A DNA stretch of 64,000 nt from Collinsella sp. WCA1-178-WT-3 (M1) (GCF_009696325.1 NZ_VUME01000001.1:124001-188000), one strand, 5' to 3'. Counted from the stretch's first letter, positions 32,802 through 43,895 are shown. Translations and numbers: made by a program. The notes: generated by a model not told the origin, from the letters alone.

Positions 32802-34658
32802 TTACGCCGCTTCGTCGAACTGCGAGTTGTACAGGTCGGCGTAGAAGCCGCCTTGGGCGAGCAGCTCGTCGTGCGTGCCCTTCTCGACGATGTCGCCGTC
32901 GCGAATTACCAAGATCACGTCGGCGTTGCGGATCGTGGACAGGCGGTGTGCGATAACAAAGCTGGTACGGCCCTGCATCAGCGCATCCGTGGCGCGCTGA
33001 ATAAGCTCCTCGGTGCGGGTATCGACGTTGGATGTCGCCTCGTCCAAAATCAGCGCCGGGCGGTCGGCCAAAATGGCGCGGGCAATGGTCACGAGTTGGC
33101 GTTGGCCCTGCGAAAGGTTGGTGCCTTCCTCGTTGATCATAAAGTTGTAACCGCCGGCGAGCGTATGGATAAAGTGGTCGCAGCGTGCAGCGCGTGCAGC
33201 GGCCTCGACCTCGGCATCGCTTGCATCGGGGCGTCCGTAGCGGATGTTCTCGCGGATGGTGCCGTTAAAGAGCCACGTATCCTGCAGCACCATGGCAAAC
33301 TCGCCGCGCAGTGCCGCGCGGTCCCAATCGCGTACGTCGACGCCATCGACGCGCAGCGAGCCGCCGTCCACATCGTAGAAGCGCTGTAGCAGCTTAATGA
33401 GCGTGGTCTTGCCGGCGCCGGTGGGACCGACGATGGCGATGGTCTGGCCGGGCTGTGCCTCGCAGCTAAAGTCGTGGATGATGGTCTTGTCGGGCGTGTA
33501 GCCAAACTTGACGTGGTCAAACTCCACATGGCCAGGGCGCTTTTCGGGAATCTGCGCGTCGGCCTTCTGCTCCTCCTCGGGCGCGGCCAGGAACTCAAAG
33601 ACGCGCTCGGTGGCAGCGGCCATAGACTGCATCGTGTTGCTCACGTTGCCCAGCTGCTGCACGGGTTGCGTAAAGTTGCGAACGTACTGGATAAAGCTCT
33701 GGATGTCGCCGGGCGTGGCATTGCCGGTCAGCGCGAGCTGTGCGCCCACCACGACGACGCCCACGTAGCCCATGTTGCCCACCAAGCTCATAAGCGGCAT
33801 CATCAGGCCCGACAGGAACTGCGAGCGCCAGCCACTAATAAAGAGGCGGTCGTTTTGACGGTCGAACTCTTCGATTGAGGCCTCGGCGCGGTCGAACACC
33901 TGAATGACGTTCTGGCCGGCAAAGTCCTCCTCGATAATGCCGTTGACGGTGCCCAGGACCTGCTGCTGCTCGCGGAAGTACGGCTGCGAGAAATGAATCA
34001 TCACGGTCAGGATAATCGCGGCGGCCGGCAGTGTGAGCACGGTGACGCCGGTAAGCGGCAGGCTGATCGACAGCATCATGACGAGCACGCCGATAATCTG
34101 CGTCACCGACGTGATGAGCTGCGTCACGCTCTGGTTGAGCGACTGACCCAGCGTATCGACGTCGTTGGTGATGCGGCTGAGCACATCGCCCTTGCTGTGT
34201 CCGTTAAAGTAGCTCATCGGCACGACAGCGATCTTGGCGGCGATCTCCTTGCGCATGCGGTAGCAAATCTTTTGCGTGACGCCGGTCATGAGCCAGCCCT
34301 GGATGAGGCTGCAAACAGAGCTTGCCAGATACAGGCAGAGCAAAAAGCCGAGCGTCTTGGCGATCCAGGCAAAGTCGACATCGCCGGTACCGTTGACCTT
34401 GGCGACCAGGCCTTCGAACAGCTTGGTCGTAACCTGGCCGAGCACCTTGGGTCCCACAATGTTAAAGACGACCGAGCACACGGCAAAGGCGACGGCGGCA
34501 AGCACGGCAACCTTGTGTTGACCGATATAGCCGAGCAACTGCCGCATGGCGCCCTTAAAGTCCTTGGCCTTCTCGCCGCGGCCCATGCCACCCATGCGGC
34601 CCATGGGACCGCGCTGGCGGGTGGGCTTGGGAATCTGAGTCTTGGTCTCGTCTGCCAT
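32802..34658 (-). CDS. Heterodimeric ABC exporter, canonical subunit
   Basis: A 618-residue type IV ABC exporter half: six membrane helices (about 50-345) and an ATPase domain with Walker A GPTGAGKTT, signature LSQGQRQ and Walker B LILDEATSNVD with the catalytic Glu. It starts at ATG 34658 in a TAATG overlap with the upstream subunit gene. Together the two subunits should pump a hydrophobic drug, peptide or lipid. A MarR-type repressor gene leads the operon. Confidence 0.92.
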   Translation of the reverse strand: MADETKTQIPKPTRQRGPMGRMGGMGRGEKAKDFKGAMRQLLGYIGQHKVAVLAAVAFAVCSVVFNIVGPKVLGQVTTKLFEGLVAKVNGTGDVDFAWIAKTLGFLLCLYLASSVCSLIQGWLMTGVTQKICYRMRKEIAAKIAVVPMSYFNGHSKGDVLSRITNDVDTLGQSLNQSVTQLITSVTQIIGVLVMMLSISLPLTGVTVLTLPAAAIILTVMIHFSQPYFREQQQVLGTVNGIIEEDFAGQNVIQVFDRAEASIEEFDRQNDRLFISGWRSQFLSGLMMPLMSLVGNMGYVGVVVVGAQLALTGNATPGDIQSFIQYVRNFTQPVQQLGNVSNTMQSMAAATERVFEFLAAPEEEQKADAQIPEKRPGHVEFDHVKFGYTPDKTIIHDFSCEAQPGQTIAIVGPTGAGKTTLIKLLQRFYDVDGGSLRVDGVDVRDWDRAALRGEFAMVLQDTWLFNGTIRENIRYGRPDASDAEVEAAARAARCDHFIHTLAGGYNFMINEEGTNLSQGQRQLVTIARAILADRPALILDEATSNVDTRTEELIQRATDALMQGRTSFVIAHRLSTIRNADVILVIRDGDIVEKGTHDELLAQGGFYADLYNSQFDEAA

Positions 34659-37024
34659 TAGTGCTCGCCTCCCTCCATAACGGCTGCAATTTCTTCTTGA
34701 GTGAGCCCCAGCTCCTCGGCGGAAAGCTGCGACTGTGCGATCTCCAGGTACGCCGGGCAGCTGTGCAGCAGCTCCTCGTGCGTACCAGTGCCCACCACGT
34801 GACCGTCGTCGAGCACGATGATCTGGTCGGCGTGCATGATGGTCGCGATGCGCTGGGCTACGACAACGAGTGCGGCGTCGGTAACGTTTTTGGCAAGCTC
34901 TTCGCGCAGGCGCGCGTCGGTCTTGTAGTCGAGGGCGCTAAACGAGTCATCGAACACCAGGACCTCGGGCTTTTTTGCCAACGCGCGGGCGATGGCCAGA
35001 CGCTGGCGCTGACCGCCCGAGACATTGGAGCCGCCCTGGCTGATGGGGGAGTCGTAGCCGCCCTCGCGCTCGGCGATAAAGTCCTCGGCTTGGGCGATGC
35101 GCGCGGCCTCGCGCATGTTCTCGTCGCTTACCATGTCGCCGGCAAACTTAAGGTTGCTCTCCACGGTGCCCGAGAACAGACGCCCCTGCTGAGGGATGTA
35201 ACCAATGCGGCGGCGAAGCTCGGAAAGGGTCATATCGCGCACGTCGATGCCGTCGAGCGAAATGCTGCCGCCCGTGACGTCGTATAAGCGCGGAATCAGC
35301 TGTACGAGCGTGGACTTGCCCGAGCCCGTGGAACCAATGATGCCGAGCATCTGACCGGCATGCGTGGTGAAGTTCACGCCGCTAATGACGTCGGCGCGGG
35401 CATCGGGATACTGGAAGCTCACGTCGCGGAAGGTGAGCTCACCGCGCGGTGCGCTGGCGGCGGGCAGTTTGGGCGAGGCGGGGTCGTTGATGCTCGTGGG
35501 GCAGGTGATGACCTCTTCCACGCGCTCGGCTGCGACCTCGGCGCGGGGCAGGATGACCGAAACCATGGTGAGGATCATAAACGCCATGACGATCTGCATG
35601 GTGTAGGAGATAAACGCCATCATGTTGCCGACCTGCATCACGCCATCGGACACGCCCTGCGCGCCAAACCAGACGATAAGCACGGTGATGCAGTTCATGA
35701 CGAGCATCATGAGCGGCATCATAAAGCTCATGGCACGATTGGTGTAGAGCTGCGTGGTCATTAGGTCGAGCGAAGCCTTGTCAAAACGCTCGAGCTCATG
35801 CTCCTCGCGGTTGAACGAGCGGATGGGCATAAGGCCGTCGAGCAGCTCGCGGGCGGTGAGGTTCACGCGGTCCACATAGCTCTGCATCTTTTTGAACTTG
35901 GGCATGGTGAGGCCCATAAGCACGCCGACGACGGCCGAGACCGCGATGATGGCTACGGCGATGGTCCACTCCAGGCCGGTGTGGTTGGCCAGGACGCGCA
36001 TGACGGCGACGATGCCCATGACGGGGGCCATCAGGCACATGCGGATAAACAGGGTTGCGGCCATCTGAATCTGCTGAATGTCGTTGGTGCAGCGGGTGAT
36101 GAGCGAGGCCTGGCTAAACTTGCCCACCTCGGCCGGCGAGAAGTGCATAACCTTGTTGAAGGTCTCGCGGCGCAGGTCGCGTGCGATGGAACAGGCGGTG
36201 CGCGAGGCCACGGCGCCGGTCAGGATGGTGGCGATGAGCGAGATCAGGCACAGACCAAACATCGTGGTTGCCATGCAGCCCAGATAGGCGTTCTGCACGT
36301 CGGCGGGGTCGATGCCCTGCGCCTTGTATTCGTCTTGTACATAGCTCACGGCGCGTTGGGTCACGATGGAACCCGACATGGAGCCCATTTTGTCCGCCAT
36401 ATCGTTGGCACCCTCGACGAGCTTGCCCTGGTCGATTAGGCCGCCTTCAACGCCTAGGCGCAGGCTCTTCATGGTGATCTTACCGCCGTCGGTATCAATC
36501 TGCTTTTGCATGTTCTGCGCTGCCGCGGCCTTCTGCTGCATCTCGGCGAGCTGCTCGGGCGTCATTGCCGCCATCTGCTCGGGGGTGGGCATGGCCTGGG
36601 CGGCGTTGTTGTTTTTCTCGCTGGACGAACCCATCATGTCATCCATGGAGTTGGCGTCAATGCCCTGGTTGAACGAAAGGACGACGGTCTCGGGCAGGCT
36701 CACGATGTCGGCAATCTTGCCGCCGTCGGCGCGCTCCTCCTCGGTGCCCTTGTACGTTCGAATGCCATTATTATCTGCCTTGCTAAACACGGCCTCCACA
36801 GCTTTGGCGTCCTTATCGCTCATAAAGAGTTCGAGGTCGTCGAGCGATTCGGTGCGAATGGTGTCAGGTACGGGCGAGGCGATACCGCCTTGCTGCACGC
36901 CCACGTCGACGATGTCGCTCATATACGTAGGCAGCGCCAGATCGGCGTTGCAGCTGATTACGATAAGTACGATAGCTGCGAACAGTGCCAGGACATGTTT
37001 TTTAAAGAGCTTGAGAATCCTCAC
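34658..37024 (-). CDS. Heterodimeric ABC exporter, degenerate-site subunit with large external insertion
   Basis: A 788-residue exporter half that is about 200 residues longer than usual. Membrane helix 1 (9-27) is followed by an extracytoplasmic insertion of about 200 residues (45-245), including a Pro/Gln/Met/Ala-rich part (MPTPEQMAAMTPEQLAEMQQ), before helix 2. The ATPase domain has Walker A GSTGSGKST and signature VSGGQRQR, but Walker B reads LVFDDSFSALD: Asp replaces the catalytic Glu, as in the inactive site of heterodimeric exporters such as TM287/288. Start is GTG 37024, overlapping the marR stop as GTGA. Confidence 0.9.
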   Translation of the reverse strand: MRILKLFKKHVLALFAAIVLIVISCNADLALPTYMSDIVDVGVQQGGIASPVPDTIRTESLDDLELFMSDKDAKAVEAVFSKADNNGIRTYKGTEEERADGGKIADIVSLPETVVLSFNQGIDANSMDDMMGSSSEKNNNAAQAMPTPEQMAAMTPEQLAEMQQKAAAAQNMQKQIDTDGGKITMKSLRLGVEGGLIDQGKLVEGANDMADKMGSMSGSIVTQRAVSYVQDEYKAQGIDPADVQNAYLGCMATTMFGLCLISLIATILTGAVASRTACSIARDLRRETFNKVMHFSPAEVGKFSQASLITRCTNDIQQIQMAATLFIRMCLMAPVMGIVAVMRVLANHTGLEWTIAVAIIAVSAVVGVLMGLTMPKFKKMQSYVDRVNLTARELLDGLMPIRSFNREEHELERFDKASLDLMTTQLYTNRAMSFMMPLMMLVMNCITVLIVWFGAQGVSDGVMQVGNMMAFISYTMQIVMAFMILTMVSVILPRAEVAAERVEEVITCPTSINDPASPKLPAASAPRGELTFRDVSFQYPDARADVISGVNFTTHAGQMLGIIGSTGSGKSTLVQLIPRLYDVTGGSISLDGIDVRDMTLSELRRRIGYIPQQGRLFSGTVESNLKFAGDMVSDENMREAARIAQAEDFIAEREGGYDSPISQGGSNVSGGQRQRLAIARALAKKPEVLVFDDSFSALDYKTDARLREELAKNVTDAALVVVAQRIATIMHADQIIVLDDGHVVGTGTHEELLHSCPAYLEIAQSQLSAEELGLTQEEIAAVMEGGEH

Positions 37025-37470
37025 TCGGCATCTCTCCTTTCTTGATTGCGGTCGATAATTTCGTTGGCACGCCTAAGAAGGCGCACCATCTCTTGGGTAT
37101 CTGTTTCGCCGAGCTGCTCAAGGAAGGCCGCGGTGCGGTCCTCGAATTCCCGATGCTTGATTTCGAGATCATGGAATCCCTTGTCGGTCACCGTGACGTG
37201 TACGCGACGACGGTCGGTCTTTGAGTGCTCGCGTTCGACCCAGCCTTTGGCTTCGAGAGCACGCAGGATATTGGCGATGCGGGCGCTCGAGACCCAGGCA
37301 CGATCGGCGAGTTCGCTTGGCGTGAGCGAACCGCCAGCGAGCATGAGGGCGCGCATGACGGCCATCTCACCACTGAGGGCTTTGTCCGCAAAGCGCGAAA
37401 TGCGCTGATGCATGCTGCCGAACTCGGTAAGGAGTTGACGCCCAAGTTCACGGAAATCGGTATCTTTCAC
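37021..37470 (-). CDS. MarR family transcriptional regulator
   Basis: A 149-residue winged-helix protein: GGSLTPSELADRAWVSSARI is the DNA-recognition helix region and SKTDRRRVHVTVTDKG is the wing typical of MarR. It is the first gene of an operon with the two exporter subunits and overlaps the next gene by four bases. Autorepression with drug-induced release is the family norm. CTAGAAACTATTTTTGGTAG (about 37487-37506) in the promoter is a candidate operator. Confidence 0.9.
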   Translation of the reverse strand: MKDTDFRELGRQLLTEFGSMHQRISRFADKALSGEMAVMRALMLAGGSLTPSELADRAWVSSARIANILRALEAKGWVEREHSKTDRRRVHVTVTDKGFHDLEIKHREFEDRTAAFLEQLGETDTQEMVRLLRRANEIIDRNQERRDAE

Positions 37471-37720
37471 CGAAAACCCCTAACACTAGAAACTATTTTT
37501 GGTAGAAGATGATACCCCCATATGCGGGCCTCATGCAGTGGGCAATATTAAGAGCGCATAAAGACCTAAAATAATTCAATTGCTGAAGCGTTTCAAAGAA
37601 CTATTATGCCCGCGGTTAGGCGAGGGGTTGTCACCACCATGACGACTGGGACTCATTTATCGCCATGTGCGATGCTCCAACTTCCCGCAAGGAGACACCT
37701 GAATCAAGGGGGTTGGAGTC

Positions 37721-38470
37721 ATGGCATTTGACTTCACGGGTAAAACCGCGATCGTTACCGGTGGCACTCAGGGCATTGGCCTCGAGATTGCCAAGGGTAT
37801 CGTTGCGGGCGGCGGACACGTCGCGCTCATCGCAAGGAACGCTGCTAAGGGCGAGGCGGCTGTGGCCGAGCTTGGCGAGGGCAACAAGTTCTATCAGCTC
37901 GATGTCGCCGATGCGCCCAAGGCGCGCGAGACCGTCGAGCAGATTTTTACGGACCTGCCGCAAACCAACATCCTGATCAACTGCGCCGGTGTCATCAGCA
38001 CCAAGAAGTTTGACGAGATCGACGACACCGAGTGGCGTCGCACCATCGACATCAACCTCAACGGCACCTTTACCATGATGAATGCCGTGTACCCGCACTT
38101 TAAGGCGGCACATGCCGGCACTATCGTCAACGTGAGCTCCGTTGCTGGCAAGATCGGCGGCGGCCTGCTCGGCACCGCGGCCTACGCGAGCTCCAAGGCC
38201 GGTGTCAACGGCCTTACCAAGGCGGTCGCCAAGGAGGGCGGTAAGTTCGGCGTCCGCTGCAACGCTGTGTGCCCGTCGCTCACGCTTACCGACATGACGT
38301 CGATCCTTTCTGACGAGAACTCTCAGCGCATCATCAACGGTATTCCTCTGGGTCGCGCCGCCCAGGCCAGCGAGCCTGCGCAGATGGTGCTGTTCTTCGC
38401 TTCCGACCTCGCCAGCTTCGTGAACGGCGAGATCGGTGACTGCGACGGCGGCATCGTCCTGGACGGGTAA
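37721..38470 (+). CDS. SDR family dehydrogenase, possibly KduD-like
   Basis: A 249-residue classical short-chain dehydrogenase: cofactor loop TGGTQGIG (residues 14-21), NCAG, catalytic Ser in NVSSVAG, and YASSK with Tyr and Lys. The C-terminus SFVNGEIGDCDGGIVLDG is standard. The next gene is a 2-keto-3-deoxygluconate permease, suggesting an oxidoreductase of uronate or ketogluconate metabolism; FabG-like activity cannot be excluded. ATG 37721 follows a GGGGTTGGAGT stretch. A terminator separates it from the permease. Confidence 0.82.
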   Translation: MAFDFTGKTAIVTGGTQGIGLEIAKGIVAGGGHVALIARNAAKGEAAVAELGEGNKFYQLDVADAPKARETVEQIFTDLPQTNILINCAGVISTKKFDEIDDTEWRRTIDINLNGTFTMMNAVYPHFKAAHAGTIVNVSSVAGKIGGGLLGTAAYASSKAGVNGLTKAVAKEGGKFGVRCNAVCPSLTLTDMTSILSDENSQRIINGIPLGRAAQASEPAQMVLFFASDLASFVNGEIGDCDGGIVLDG

Positions 38471-38489
38471 TACCCCGCGGTAATCGTTT

Positions 38490-38528
38490 GGCGGCGACCC
38501 TGGCGACTCGGGGTTGTCGCCTTCTTTC
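38490..38528 (+). terminator. Terminator after the SDR gene
   Basis: GGCGGCGACCC (38490-38500) pairs with GGGTTGTCGCC (38511-38521), using two G-T pairs, followed by TTCTTTCT. Confidence 0.75.
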
Positions 38529-38578
38529 TGACATAGGCGCGTGCGGCTACGATTCGCATGCATCCAAAGGAGATATAT

Positions 38579-39601
38579 ATGAGTGAATCGACTGCGGTGG
38601 AGGCGCCGGCTGCAAAGGAGCCGTTCTTTAAGATGTCCTCCATCCCGGGCGCCAATATTTTGGTGCCGCTTTTGCTGGGCTGCTTGCTCAACACGCTATT
38701 CCCCGACCTGTTCAAAACGCTCGGCAGCTTTACGCTTGGCATGACCCAGCAGGGTGCAAGCCCGCTCGTGGGCGCTTTTTTGCTCATCGTCGGTACGACG
38801 ATTTCGTTTAAAAGTGCTCCTGCCGCCGCTGCACGCGGCGCCATCATCATCGCTGTCAAGCAGATCGTGGTCGTTGCCGTGTCGCTGCTCATCCTTTATG
38901 TATTCAACGACAACCTGTTTGGCATCTCTGCCATGGTGATGCTGGCGGCTTGCACCGGCGCCAACAACGCTATGTACGCTGGTCTGATGGGCACCATGGG
39001 CAACGAGGCCGAACGTGGCGCCGTCGCCATCACCACACTCGTTGTCGGCCCTCCGGTCACAATGATCGTGCTCGGCGCTGCTGGCCAGGCTCCGATCGGC
39101 TGGTCGCTCGTGGGCGCCATCCTGCCGATCGTCGTCGGCATTATTCTGGGTAACCTCTTCCCGAGCTTTAAGAAGATGATGGCTCCGGCACTTTCCGCCA
39201 TCATCGTGCTCGTCTTCTTTGCCATGGGCTCGACCATGACCTTTGGCCAGCTCATCAACGGCGGTCTTCCCGGCATCCTGCTCGGCGTGATCTGCTCGGT
39301 GGTCTTTGCAATTCCCGTCATCGCGGTCGATAAGTTCACGGGCGGTACGGGTGTCGCAGGTGCGGCCATTTCGAGCTGCGCCGGAGCCAATGTTGCCACG
39401 CCTGCCGCCATGGCAAGCGTCAACGAGGCCATGTACGGTGGTGCCGTGCTTGCGACGGCTACGGCGCAGGTTGCAGCGTGCGCCATCGTGACGGCCATTT
39501 TGACCCCGCTGGTCACCAGCTGGTGCTTCAAGCATTTTGAGGGCCAGGGTCACGGCGACAGCAAAAAGGCCGCGGCCGACAAGGTCACCGCAGCCGCCTA
39601 A
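38579..39601 (+). CDS. kdgT: 2-keto-3-deoxygluconate permease
   Basis: A 340-residue KdgT-family transporter that imports 2-keto-3-deoxygluconate, a pectin or uronate breakdown product, with protons. About ten membrane segments; GGTGVAGAAISSCAGANVATP and TGANNAMYAGLMG are family-like segments. ATG 38579 follows AAAGGAG at correct spacing. KdgK and KdgA for using the substrate are not in the window. Confidence 0.88.
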   Translation: MSESTAVEAPAAKEPFFKMSSIPGANILVPLLLGCLLNTLFPDLFKTLGSFTLGMTQQGASPLVGAFLLIVGTTISFKSAPAAAARGAIIIAVKQIVVVAVSLLILYVFNDNLFGISAMVMLAACTGANNAMYAGLMGTMGNEAERGAVAITTLVVGPPVTMIVLGAAGQAPIGWSLVGAILPIVVGIILGNLFPSFKKMMAPALSAIIVLVFFAMGSTMTFGQLINGGLPGILLGVICSVVFAIPVIAVDKFTGGTGVAGAAISSCAGANVATPAAMASVNEAMYGGAVLATATAQVAACAIVTAILTPLVTSWCFKHFEGQGHGDSKKAAADKVTAAA

Positions 39602-39640
39602 TGCCAAGCGGCAATCAAAGCTAAATAACTAGCCACGCCA

Positions 39641-39683
39641 CAGGGCGGCCCCGGGGGAAATCCCGTGGCCGCCCTGCAGTTTC
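39641..39683 (+). terminator. Terminator after kdgT
   Basis: CAGGGCGGCC (39641-39650) and GGCCGCCCTG (39667-39676), with an inner CCGGG/CCCG pair, followed by CAGTTTCTG. Confidence 0.75.
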
Positions 39684-39775
39684 TGTGGGTCTCTGGGGCA
39701 CTTTACCCTGCTAAAGCTGGCATAACAGCTAGAGTGAACGTCGTACAAAGGCAAGGAAAAATACCAAACAAATCG

Positions 39776-39794
39776 GTGAACGGTAGTTGTTCAC
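39776..39794 (+). promoter_or_regulatory. Operator-like inverted repeat upstream of pflB
   Basis: GTGAACGGTAGTTGTTCAC is a perfect GTGAAC-N7-GTTCAC inverted repeat, and 17 of its first 18 bases match 713-730 before lacA. TATAAA follows about 40 bases later as a possible -10 region. Confidence 0.6.
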
Positions 39795-40070
39795 GCTCGC
39801 ATTTCCTGCGGATTTGTTAAAAACGCCCTAATGGTATAAAAAAAGAAACATATAACAGCCCTGATGAAGGGGGTGGCTATGTTATCCTTCTCAAACGGGT
39901 GAAATCTTGGGTTTTGGGTTGCAGTTCCAAGGTGGACAAACGTTTTTTCCTGTGCTAACGCGCGATGGAAGGCGAATGAAGCCGGTCATGCAACCCGAAT
40001 ATTCAAGAATTCAATAAGCAGCGGTGTGAGAGAGCGCCGCATTATACGTAACTAGGAGCGTGGTTACACA
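39795..40070 (+). promoter_or_regulatory. Long leader of pflB
   Basis: About 230 bases lie between the presumed promoter (TGGTATAAAA near 39832) and the pflB start. ATAACAGCC / GGCTATGTTAT (about 39853-39882) can form a hairpin. No ORF of note is seen. The start is preceded by AACTAGGAGCG. Confidence 0.4.
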
Positions 40071-42122
<2,052 letters not shown>

Positions 42123-42123
42123 C

Positions 42124-42148
42124 TATTGTTAGTGCTATACTAACAATA
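42124..42148 (+). other. Perfect hairpin between pflB and the radical-subunit gene
   Basis: TATTGTTAGT, loop GCTAT, ACTAACAATA begins directly after the pflB stop. There is no T tract. A GCGCCGG/CCGGCGC stem (about 42163-42185) follows. They may set the ratio of the two subunits through mRNA stability. Confidence 0.6.
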
Positions 42149-42207
42149 ACGATTACTGATTAGTGCGCCGGTTTCGGCCGGCGCCGATCGATTGAAGGAG
42201 ACACATT

Positions 42208-42459
42208 ATGAAGGTTTCTGAAGTTTCCGAGACTCAGGCCGATAACTTGGTCCACATGCTCGACGCTTACGCCGAGAAGGGTGGCCACCACCTGAACATC
42301 AACGTCTTCAACCGTGAGACGCTGCTCGACGCTCAGGCTCACCCCGAGAAGTACCCGCAGCTGACCATCCGCGTTTCCGGCTATGCCGTGAACTTCCACA
42401 CGCTCACCAAGGAGCAGCAGGACGAGGTCATTTCGCGTACCTTCCACAACAAGTTCTAA
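42208..42459 (+). CDS. grcA: Autonomous glycyl-radical subunit of pyruvate formate-lyase (GrcA/YfiD-like)
   Basis: An 83-residue protein equivalent to the C-terminal radical domain of Pfl[19 protein letters not shown] and [15 protein letters not shown] contain the conserved segments, with Gly58 in RVSGYAV as the radical site. E. coli YfiD has such a domain as a spare part for damaged PFL; here the neighbouring PflB has none of its own, so this subunit should be essential for catalysis. ATG 42208 follows GAAGGAG. It is 85 bases after pflB on the same strand. Confidence 0.92.
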   Translation: MKVSEVSETQADNLVHMLDAYAEKGGHHLNINVFNRETLLDAQAHPEKYPQLTIRVSGYAVNFHTLTKEQQDEVISRTFHNKF

Positions 42460-42477
42460 AGGGACTCAACTCCCACC

Positions 42478-42581
42478 GGAGACCCGGTAAGGCCTACGCA
42501 CTTTGCCTCTCAAACGTCCTCGCCGCTTCGCGGCTGCGGAATGTTTTCGAGGCAAAGTGCTCCCGGCCTTGCCGGGTCTCC
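42478..42581 (+). ncRNA. GTCCTC/TGCGGA hairpin family, copy 2
   Basis: Outer helix 42478-42494 with 42565-42581 (17 bp, one G-T), second helix GCACTTTGCCTC (42498-42509) with 42549-42560, then the core AAACGTCCTC ... TGCGGAATGTTT closing on a CCGC-TTCG-type tip. It follows the radical-subunit gene. Confidence 0.7.
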
Positions 42582-42617
42582 TGCGTTATCGCACTTTAGG
42601 GAACCACGCTAAATTTA

Positions 42618-42697
42618 ATTGGTGTCCTCGGACATGCAAGAAGCCCTCGCTGTGCACTTCGTGCGGCGAGGGCTTCTTGCGTCCTGCGGAATGTTTT
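42618..42697 (+). ncRNA. GTCCTC/TGCGGA hairpin family, copy 3
   Basis: GTCCTC (42624-42629), GGAC/GTCC helix, stem GCAAGAAGCCCTCGC (42636-42650) with 42666-42680, then TGCGGAATGTTTT. The outer helix seen in other copies is absent here. Confidence 0.65.
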
Positions 42698-42790
42698 GGG
42701 GGGTAGCCCAAACAGCCCCGGCGGGGGTCCTGTGTAGTCACCCTTTAGGCGGAACTCTCCTAATGGGTTGAGCGTTCTGGATACTTACCT

Positions 42791-42945
42791 GCTACCGTTT
42801 ATCGCGTATAGCTACCGTTTGCGGAGTAAGTAACACTTAGTAATAAACCGTGTAAAATCTCACGTAAGAACGGAGTTTTCCAGGGAGACGCTGTCCTTTG
42901 TTGTGTGCAAGGGACGGCGTCTCTTTGGCACTTGGAGGCCGTTCT
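42791..42945 (+). promoter_or_regulatory. Structured leader of the DegV gene
   Basis: GCTACCGTTT occurs twice with a 20-base period (42791-42800 and 42811-42820). A TAAAAT box is at about 42853. AGAACGG (42868-42874) pairs with CCGTTCT (42939-42945), and inside it GAGACGCTGTCCTT (42885-42898) pairs with 42909-42923, followed by TTTGG. The 550-base gap 42460-43009 thus holds two hairpin-family elements and this leader, but no further gene. Confidence 0.5.
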
Positions 42946-43009
42946 GTAGCAGGACGGCGGACGTGCGTCACATATTAAAAAGTCAACGTCGAGATGGGTC
43001 GTGATAAGA

Positions 43010-43864
43010 ATGGGCAAGTACGTAATCGTGGTTGAATCTGGTTCGGATGTGACGCCAGAGCTCTGCGAACGCTACGGCATCGTGCGTGTGCCCATGCATG
43101 TCACGATTGGTGACGAGACCGTCGAGGACGGCTCGATCGATCCGCTCGAGATCTATTCGCGCTGCAACGAGTTTGGCGTGATGCCCAAGACCAGCGGCTG
43201 CGCGCCGGCAGATTTCTCTCGCGTGTACGACCGCATTCACGCCGAACAGCCCGACGCGACCATTTTGCATCTTGCGTATTCCGAGGCCACGACCTGTTCG
43301 CATCAGTCCTCGAAGATCGCGGCAGAGGGGCGCGACTACGTGTTCTCCATGGACACGCGTTTTGTCTCGGTGGGCCAGTCGCTTGTTGTCGTCGAGACCG
43401 CCAAATACATCGAGGCTCATCCCGATGCCACCGTCGACGAGATCTTCGCCTTCGCGAGCTCCGTTATGGACCGCGTGTTGCTGGGCTTTGTTCCTACCGA
43501 CCTTGCCTTCCTTAAGGCGGGCGGTCGCTTGTCCAACGTCGCGTTCCTAGGCGCCCATCTGCTCAAGATTAAGCCCTGCATTGAGGTAACGGGCGGCAAG
43601 TTCGTGGCGACCAAGAAGTTCCGCGGCTCTATGCTCAAGTGCGCCCGCGCCTTTATTGACCACATGGTTGCGAAGGGCGAAATTGACTACTCGCACATTG
43701 GCCTGGCGTATTCGGTAGGCCTTTCCGAGGAGCTGCGCGACGACATGGAAGTCTATGCGCACGACCTGGGCTTTAGGGACGTTACCTGGACTCAGGTCGG
43801 CGGCGTCATCTCGAGCCATTGCGGCCCGACCGCCTTCGGCGCGGTGCTCACGCTCAAGGCGTAA
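43010..43864 (+). CDS. DegV family fatty-acid-binding protein
   Basis: A 284-residue DegV protein; family members bind a fatty acid in the cleft between two domains and the FakB proteins present it to fatty acid kinase FakA. DSG-type start is seen as VVESGSDVTPELCERYGI; MPKTSGCAPADFSRVY contains the conserved TS residues, and GGRLSNV and ISSHCGPTAFG near the end are typical. No fakA is adjacent. The start could be ATG 43010 or GTG 43001; neither ribosome site is strong. It lies between the PFL genes and the PFL activase gene. Confidence 0.87.
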   Translation: MGKYVIVVESGSDVTPELCERYGIVRVPMHVTIGDETVEDGSIDPLEIYSRCNEFGVMPKTSGCAPADFSRVYDRIHAEQPDATILHLAYSEATTCSHQSSKIAAEGRDYVFSMDTRFVSVGQSLVVVETAKYIEAHPDATVDEIFAFASSVMDRVLLGFVPTDLAFLKAGGRLSNVAFLGAHLLKIKPCIEVTGGKFVATKKFRGSMLKCARAFIDHMVAKGEIDYSHIGLAYSVGLSEELRDDMEVYAHDLGFRDVTWTQVGGVISSHCGPTAFGAVLTLKA

Positions 43865-43895
43865 CGCCTGGCGTCTATCGATTTCTATTGCCTCG

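Noticed and set aside
39776-39794. Rex (NADH-sensing) operator before pflB
   Set aside because: Half-sites GTGAA/TTCAC are present but separated by too many bases for the known Rex consensus.
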